A DNA stretch of 13,769 nt, from positions 1-13,769 of the forward strand of contig DAIAZB010000578.1 in the NCBI GenBank assembly GCA_027443745.1, read 5' to 3'. The notes under the pieces were generated by a model. The model saw only the letters and a list, made by a program, of their open reading frames with translations, was not told the DNA's origin and ran no database searches. This DNA is from Thiomonas sp. Its GTDB lineage: Bacteria > Pseudomonadota > Gammaproteobacteria > Burkholderiales > Burkholderiaceae. A program made the translations under genes and the position numbers. Positions 10,733 through 13,769 of the stretch are shown here, piece by piece. Position 1 is the stretch's first letter; each line of letters begins with the position of its first letter.

Positions 10733-11680
10733 ATGACTGCGACAAACGCTCCCCATCAAACCCATGCACGCGGCCTGTTGCGGCTGATCTCACCCTCTGG
10801 CGCTGTACCCGAGCCAGAGCGCATCGAGCGTGCCGAGCGGCATTTACTGGCACTCGGTTTTCGCGTGCAGCGTGACGCCCAGGTCTTGAGTCGGGTGCAG
10901 CGCTTTGCCGGAACCGACACCCAACGCCTGCAGGCCATCCACCGGGCAGCGCGCAGCAAGGCGCGCGTGGTGCTGGCCACACGCGGCGGCTATGGTCTTG
11001 GCCGCATCCTGCCGCGGCTGGACTATGCCTTGCTGGCCGAGGCCATGACCCAGCGTGAGCAATGCTGGGTGGGACATAGCGATTTCACCGCGCTGCAATT
11101 GGCGGTGCTGGCGCAGACCGGCGCCGTCACCTACAGCGGACCGATGGCGGCTTACGACTTCGGCAACGAGAAACTCGACGATATCACCGTGGACAGCTTT
11201 CTCGACGCCCTGGACGGCAGCCAGGAGGCGGTGGGCTTCACCTGCGACGACGCCCCGCGCGGGTTGGACGCCGCTGGTGTGTTATGGGGTGGGAACCTGT
11301 GCCTGGTGGCCAGCCTGGTGGGCACGCCTTACCTACCCAGGCAACGCGGTGTGCTGTTCCTGGAAGACGTTGCCGAGCAACCTTACAGCGTGGAGCGCAT
11401 GTTCACCCAGCTTTTGCACGCCGGTGTGCTGCAGCGGCAAAAAGCCGTGGTGCTGGGCGCATTCACCGAGTACAAACTCACCGCGCACGATGCCGGCTTC
11501 GACCTGGCGGCTGCAGTGGCATGGCTGCGCGTCCAACTCAAACCGCATGGCGTGCCGGTTATCACCGGCCTGCCGTTCGGCCATGTGCGGACCAAGCTGA
11601 CCCTGCCCCATGGCGCCAGGTGCCGCCTGGTGCGTGATGGCGGCGAAGCCTATCTGGTGTTTGCCCACGCCCACGACTAA
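10733..11680 (+). CDS. ldcA: L,D-carboxypeptidase (murein tetrapeptide carboxypeptidase, S66 family)
   Basis: LdcA removes the terminal D-Ala from murein tetrapeptides in the cytosol during peptidoglycan recycling. The 315-residue product has the S66 layout: LLRLISPSGAV near the start, RGGYGLGRILPRLD, the nucleophile Ser in GHSDFTALQLAV, the triad Glu in LFLEDVAEQPYSVERM, and the triad His in GLPFGHVRTKLTLPHG. All three catalytic positions seem present. ATG 10733 is the first ATG; the frame is open back to TTG 10685. GAGG at 10717-10720 is 12 nt away, which is rather far. A 129-nt gap separates it from tadA, so it may have its own promoter. The TAA stop at 11678-11680 is also the target site of the adjoining insertion sequence, yet the protein looks complete. 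Confidence 0.92.
   Translation: MTATNAPHQTHARGLLRLISPSGAVPEPERIERAERHLLALGFRVQRDAQVLSRVQRFAGTDTQRLQAIHRAARSKARVVLATRGGYGLGRILPRLDYALLAEAMTQREQCWVGHSDFTALQLAVLAQTGAVTYSGPMAAYDFGNEKLDDITVDSFLDALDGSQEAVGFTCDDAPRGLDAAGVLWGGNLCLVASLVGTPYLPRQRGVLFLEDVAEQPYSVERMFTQLLHAGVLQRQKAVVLGAFTEYKLTAHDAGFDLAAAVAWLRVQLKPHGVPVITGLPFGHVRTKLTLPHGARCRLVRDGGEAYLVFAHAHD
11678..11680. repeat. Left target-site duplicate (TAA) of the IS
   Basis: TAA here and TAA at 12606-12608 flank the inverted repeats directly. A 3-bp TNA duplication is known in parts of the IS5 family. The left copy doubles as the ldcA stop codon. Confidence 0.65.
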
Positions 11681-11698
11681 GAACTTATCCGTAAATAA
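11681..11698 (+). repeat. Left terminal inverted repeat of the IS
   Basis: GAACTTATCCGTAAATAA matches the reverse complement of 12588-12605 over all 18 bases. The transposase stop codon (TAA on the minus strand, 11685-11687) lies inside it. Confidence 0.92.
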
Positions 11699-12116
11699 TG
11701 TTTACGTTCAGCTTGATTTTCCGTAGTGCCATGATGGATGCGGCCAAGTGGTTGAGCGCCAGGAAGCTGCGATCAAGCTTCTCGTATCGAACCAGTAGTT
11801 TGCGGAATCGGTTAAACCAACTGTGCGCGACTTCGACGACCCAGCGTCTTGCCTTCTTCTCGGGATCTCGTTTGAGCTCGTCGGCTTCTTGCCCTCTTCC
11901 TTTGACATGTGGGATGTAGCCGTGCTTTTCAATGACCTTCAAAGCGGGAGCTCCGGTGTAGCCTGCATCAGCGCACAAGTGCTTGTGTCGTCTGACAGGT
12001 GGGCGGGGTCGCGTGACTACGAGGGCGTCGAGTACCGCCTCTAGCTGCGAGACATCATGCCGGTTGGCTCCGGTCACGACGAGCGACAACGGGACGCCAC
12101 GCCCGTCCACCAGCAA
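11685..12116 (-). CDS. IS5 transposase, second part (ORF B, C-terminal catalytic region)
   Basis: This frame carries the second and third catalytic residues of the RNase H-like transposase: Asp in LCADAGYTG and Glu in RRWVVEVAHSWFNRFRKL, the usual R-x6-Glu context of IS5. It also has GANRHDVSQLEAVLDAL. It ends NVNIIYG with the stop in the inverted repeat. The listed start is TTG 12116, but protein-like sequence in this frame (GKNGSKRHLLVDG) reaches back to the A6 run at 12133-12138, so it is most likely made as a fusion with ORF A by a shift of +1 (same as -2), rather than started independently. Confidence 0.85.
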   Translation of the reverse strand: MLVDGRGVPLSLVVTGANRHDVSQLEAVLDALVVTRPRPPVRRHKHLCADAGYTGAPALKVIEKHGYIPHVKGRGQEADELKRDPEKKARRWVVEVAHSWFNRFRKLLVRYEKLDRSFLALNHLAASIMALRKIKLNVNIIYG

Positions 12117-12543
12117 ATGGCGCTTGCTCCCATTTTTTCCCCCGATCCGTGGGGTTGGGGCCCACGCTCTCTTGTGCCATTGGCGCCTTCATCATCGCCC
12201 CATCAATGCTTTGCCATCGCCAGGCGATGCCTTCAAACTCGTCGTACTCCGCAAGTCCCAATGTCCACAAAGTCTCAAAGACGCCCGCCTTCTCCCATTC
12301 CAGGAAGCGGGCATGGATTGCACTGGCACTACCAAAACGCTCTGCGGGAAGCGCCTTCCACTGGCAGCCGGTGCGCAGAACAAAAACGATGCCTTCAAAT
12401 ACCAGCCGGGGATTTTTGGGTTTGCGTCCACCGCCGGTCTTTCGGGTATAGGTTTGCTCTGCAACGCGCTGGCGCACCGGAATCAGCGGCTCAACACGTT
12501 TCCAAAACTCATCTGTGACTTCCCATGCCTTCGCTTTGGCCAT
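12055..12543 (-). CDS. IS5 transposase, first part (ORF A)
   Basis: The product starts MAKAKAWEVTDEFW, with the N-terminal DNA-binding region (GGGRKPKNPRLVFEGIVFVL, a DUF4096-like segment) and the first catalytic Asp in WQSIDGAMMKAP. After VGPNPTDRGK, at the A6 run (12133-12138), the frame turns into a non-conserved tail ending at 12055. ATG 12543 has GGAGG at 12548-12552; the frame is open five codons further. The conserved sequence continues in ORF B, so ORF A alone would lack two of three catalytic residues and could act as a regulator, as proposed for some two-frame insertion sequences. Confidence 0.85.
   Translation of the reverse strand: MAKAKAWEVTDEFWKRVEPLIPVRQRVAEQTYTRKTGGGRKPKNPRLVFEGIVFVLRTGCQWKALPAERFGSASAIHARFLEWEKAGVFETLWTLGLAEYDEFEGIAWRWQSIDGAMMKAPMAQESVGPNPTDRGKKWEQAPFAGGRAWRPVVARRDRSQPA
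12133..12143 (-). other. G5-A6 run, likely frameshift or slippage site
   Basis: On the coding (minus) strand GGGGGAAAAAA sits exactly where the transposase frame changes. One base fewer in either run would give one continuous frame. Ribosomal or transcriptional slippage, or an inactivating one-base insertion, could explain it. Confidence 0.6.
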
Positions 12544-12587
12544 CACGCCTCCACACACGCACTTTGCGCATGGGGAGCCATTATCAT

Positions 12588-12605
12588 TTATTTACGGATA
12601 AGTTC
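12588..12605 (-). repeat. Right terminal inverted repeat of the IS
   Basis: This is the exact reverse complement of 11681-11698 (18 of 18 bases) and is followed directly by TAA at 12606-12608. Confidence 0.92.
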
Positions 12606-12608
12606 TAA
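12606..12608. repeat. Right target-site duplicate (TAA) of the IS
   Basis: Same three bases as at 11678-11680. Removing the element with one copy leaves ldcA with its TAA stop 12 nt from the end of the convergent oxidoreductase gene. Confidence 0.65.
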
Positions 12609-12619
12609 GGCGCCGTGTC

Positions 12620-13618
12620 TCAAGCGCCGGCGTCGCCGGATCGGCCGATCCGCACCACGATCTTGCCCATCGTTTCGCGCCGGCTGAGCCGCACGATGGC
12701 TTGCGCCGCCTGGTCCAGCGTCACCTGCTCGGTGATCTCCGGACGCAGGCTGCCCGCGGTGAACCATTGCAGCAATTGCCGCACATTGCCGGCATGTTGC
12801 TTCGGGTTGCGCTGCACCGCCTCGCCCCAGTAGACGCCGAGAATCCGGCGTTCCTTCAGCAACGCGAGATTCAGCGGGATGCGTGGAATGTCGCCCGCCG
12901 CGAAACCCACCACGAGGTAGCGGCCACGCCAGGCCGTGGCGCGCAGTGCGGCTTCGGCGTAGGCGCCGCCCACCGGGTCGAGCACCACGTCGGCGCCTTG
13001 GCCGTCGGTCAGCGCCAGCAGGCCTCGACGCAGATCCTCGCCGGCATAGTCCAGCAGGACGTCGGCACCATGCGCCTGGGCGAGCTGCAGTTTGGCCTTG
13101 CTGGATGCCGCGGCGATCACCCGCGCGCCCATGGCCTTGGCGATGTCCACCGCCGCCAGGCCAACACCGCCACCGGCACCGAGCACAGCCAGGGTTTCGC
13201 CGTGCTGCAACTGCGCCACATCTTGCAGCGCGTGAATGGCGGTGCCGTAGGTCAGCATGAACGCCGCACCTTGCTCAAAGCTCATGCCGGCCGGCAGGGG
13301 CATCACGCGGCGCGCGTCCACCGCGCAGCGTTCGGCCAGGCCGCCGTGGCCGGCGAAGGCGATGACGGCATCGCCCGGCTTGTAGGCCGTCACGCCAGCG
13401 CCCGTCTGCAGAATGGTCCCGGCAAACTCGGCTCCGGGCGAGAAGGGCAGGGGTGGCTTGGTCTGGTAGAGACCCTGGACGATGAGTGCGTCGGGAAAGT
13501 TCAACCCGCAGGCGCGCACCGCGATCACCACCTCGCCGGCTGCTGCGGCGGGGTCGGGCGCGTCGCCCAGACGCAGCGTGTCGATCGGGCCATAGGCCGT
13601 GCACAGCAGGGCTTTCAT
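12620..13618 (-). CDS. Zinc-independent NADPH:quinone oxidoreductase family protein (MDR superfamily)
   Basis: This is a medium-chain dehydrogenase/reductase of the quinone oxidoreductase type, which reduces quinones or enoyl substrates with NADPH. The true substrate cannot be told from sequence. The 332-residue product has the GroES-like N-terminal domain (GLNFPDALIVQGLYQTKP, then FSPGAEFAGTI and PGDAV) and a Rossmann domain with GAGGGVG at residues 147-153, followed by ARVIAAASSKAKL and the LDPVGG segment. The structural-zinc cysteine cluster of alcohol dehydrogenases is absent. Start ATG 13618 has GAGGTG 5 nt upstream. The start overlaps the end of the upstream gene by 4 bp (ATGA), indicating translational coupling. 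The closest families are 'NADPH:quinone oxidoreductase' and acryloyl-CoA reductase-like proteins. Confidence 0.9.
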   Translation of the reverse strand: MKALLCTAYGPIDTLRLGDAPDPAAAAGEVVIAVRACGLNFPDALIVQGLYQTKPPLPFSPGAEFAGTILQTGAGVTAYKPGDAVIAFAGHGGLAERCAVDARRVMPLPAGMSFEQGAAFMLTYGTAIHALQDVAQLQHGETLAVLGAGGGVGLAAVDIAKAMGARVIAAASSKAKLQLAQAHGADVLLDYAGEDLRRGLLALTDGQGADVVLDPVGGAYAEAALRATAWRGRYLVVGFAAGDIPRIPLNLALLKERRILGVYWGEAVQRNPKQHAGNVRQLLQWFTAGSLRPEITEQVTLDQAAQAIVRLSRRETMGKIVVRIGRSGDAGA

Positions 13619-13769
13619 CGGGACACCTCGGCAGCGGCGGGGGGCGTGGGTGAAACCGGGGGCGTCAGCGGCGTCGGATTACGGCCCTGCACCATGTCCT
13701 GGCAACGCAGTTCCACCGCCTGCAGAATTTTGCGGTGCGGCACGATATAGAACTGCCCTTGCTCCACGG
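13615..13769 (-). CDS. C-terminal end of a probable short-chain dehydrogenase/reductase (gene continues outside window)
   Basis: The minus-strand frame open from the window end encodes 50 residues and stops at TGA 13617-13615. It begins EQGQFYIVPHRKIL and continues with AVELRCQDMVQGRNPTPL, which resembles the C-terminal helix region of classical SDR proteins (an FYI-x-PH segment, then a charged helix and 'GRNPT'). A Pro/Ala-rich tail follows (TPPVSPTPPAAAEVS). The catalytic Tyr-x3-Lys and the cofactor motif would be outside the window, so the family call is an inference from a short piece. It shares 4 bp with the quinone oxidoreductase start and is surely co-transcribed with it. Confidence 0.55.
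   Translation of the reverse strand, partial: VEQGQFYIVPHRKILQAVELRCQDMVQGRNPTPLTPPVSPTPPAAAEVSR

Larger units (their letters stand above)
11681..12605 (-). mobile_element. IS5-family insertion sequence, 925 bp
   Basis: The element is bounded by 18-bp perfect inverted repeats and flanked by TAA on both sides, consistent with a 3-bp TNA target duplication. It codes for an IS5-type DDE transposase on the minus strand, divided into two frames around an A6 run; IS5 members of the IS427 kind often have this two-frame layout. The three acidic catalytic residues are visible across both parts. The perfect inverted repeats and intact coding parts suggest a recent insertion. It fills the gap between convergent ldcA and the quinone oxidoreductase gene without breaking either. 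Internal -10-like GATAAT (minus strand, 12580-12585) could drive the transposase, with a poor -35 near the right end. The subgroup assignment is tentative. Confidence 0.93.

Noticed and set aside
11681..12605. Possible passenger genes or a composite transposon
   Set aside because: The element contains only the transposase parts and inverted repeats, and no second copy is in the window.
12701..13750. Plus-strand ORF of 349 codons opposite the quinone oxidoreductase
   Set aside because: Shadow of the real minus-strand gene, which has a Rossmann motif, a ribosome-binding site and coupling to the upstream gene.

Overview
The window reads as ordinary chromosome from a GC-rich betaproteobacterium, most likely Burkholderiales and possibly close to Thiomonas. 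This rests on the GuaB/GuaA sequences, the guaB-guaA-small membrane protein-tadA order, and high GC at third codon positions. The genus is a guess. Apart from one insertion sequence, nearly everything is housekeeping. I did not find a convincing new multi-gene system; the most interesting signals are small and local.

Layout. 1-1425 is the 3' part of the clpB disaggregase gene (cut by the window start), followed by two strong hairpins. 1639-2241 (+) is a SCO1/SenC copper-chaperone lipoprotein, convergent with a CtaG-type cytochrome c oxidase assembly membrane protein at 2295-3173 (-). Both serve copper insertion into haem-copper oxidase, but no oxidase subunit gene is present. 3174-3377 holds only a doubtful 65-residue minus-strand ORF with two CxxCH motifs. 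3378-3908 (+) is rraA, convergent with lexA at 3946-4617 (-). lexA has a clear promoter with two tandem CTG-N10-CAG SOS boxes, and these also lie directly in front of a divergent cytoplasmic L-asparaginase gene (4755-5726, +). A secreted DUF4124-type protein (5828-6385, -) is convergent with asparaginase and divergent from guaB.

6556-11680 (+) is a co-directional run: guaB (IMP to XMP), guaA (XMP to GMP), a 79-residue single-pass membrane protein, tadA (tRNA wobble A-to-I deaminase) with an unusual C-terminal tail, and ldcA (L,D-carboxypeptidase of murein recycling). A 925-bp IS5-family element (11681-12605) sits exactly at the ldcA stop codon. It is flanked by TAA on both sides, has 18-bp perfect inverted repeats, and its minus-strand transposase is split into two frames at an A6 run. 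Beyond it, on the minus strand, lie a zinc-independent quinone oxidoreductase (12620-13618) and, overlapping its start by 4 bp (ATGA), the 3' end of what looks like a short-chain dehydrogenase gene running off the window.

Genes cover almost all of the window. No gene-free stretch exceeds 300 bases; the longest are 1426-1638, 3174-3377 and 6386-6555. I saw no tRNA, rRNA or CRISPR array.
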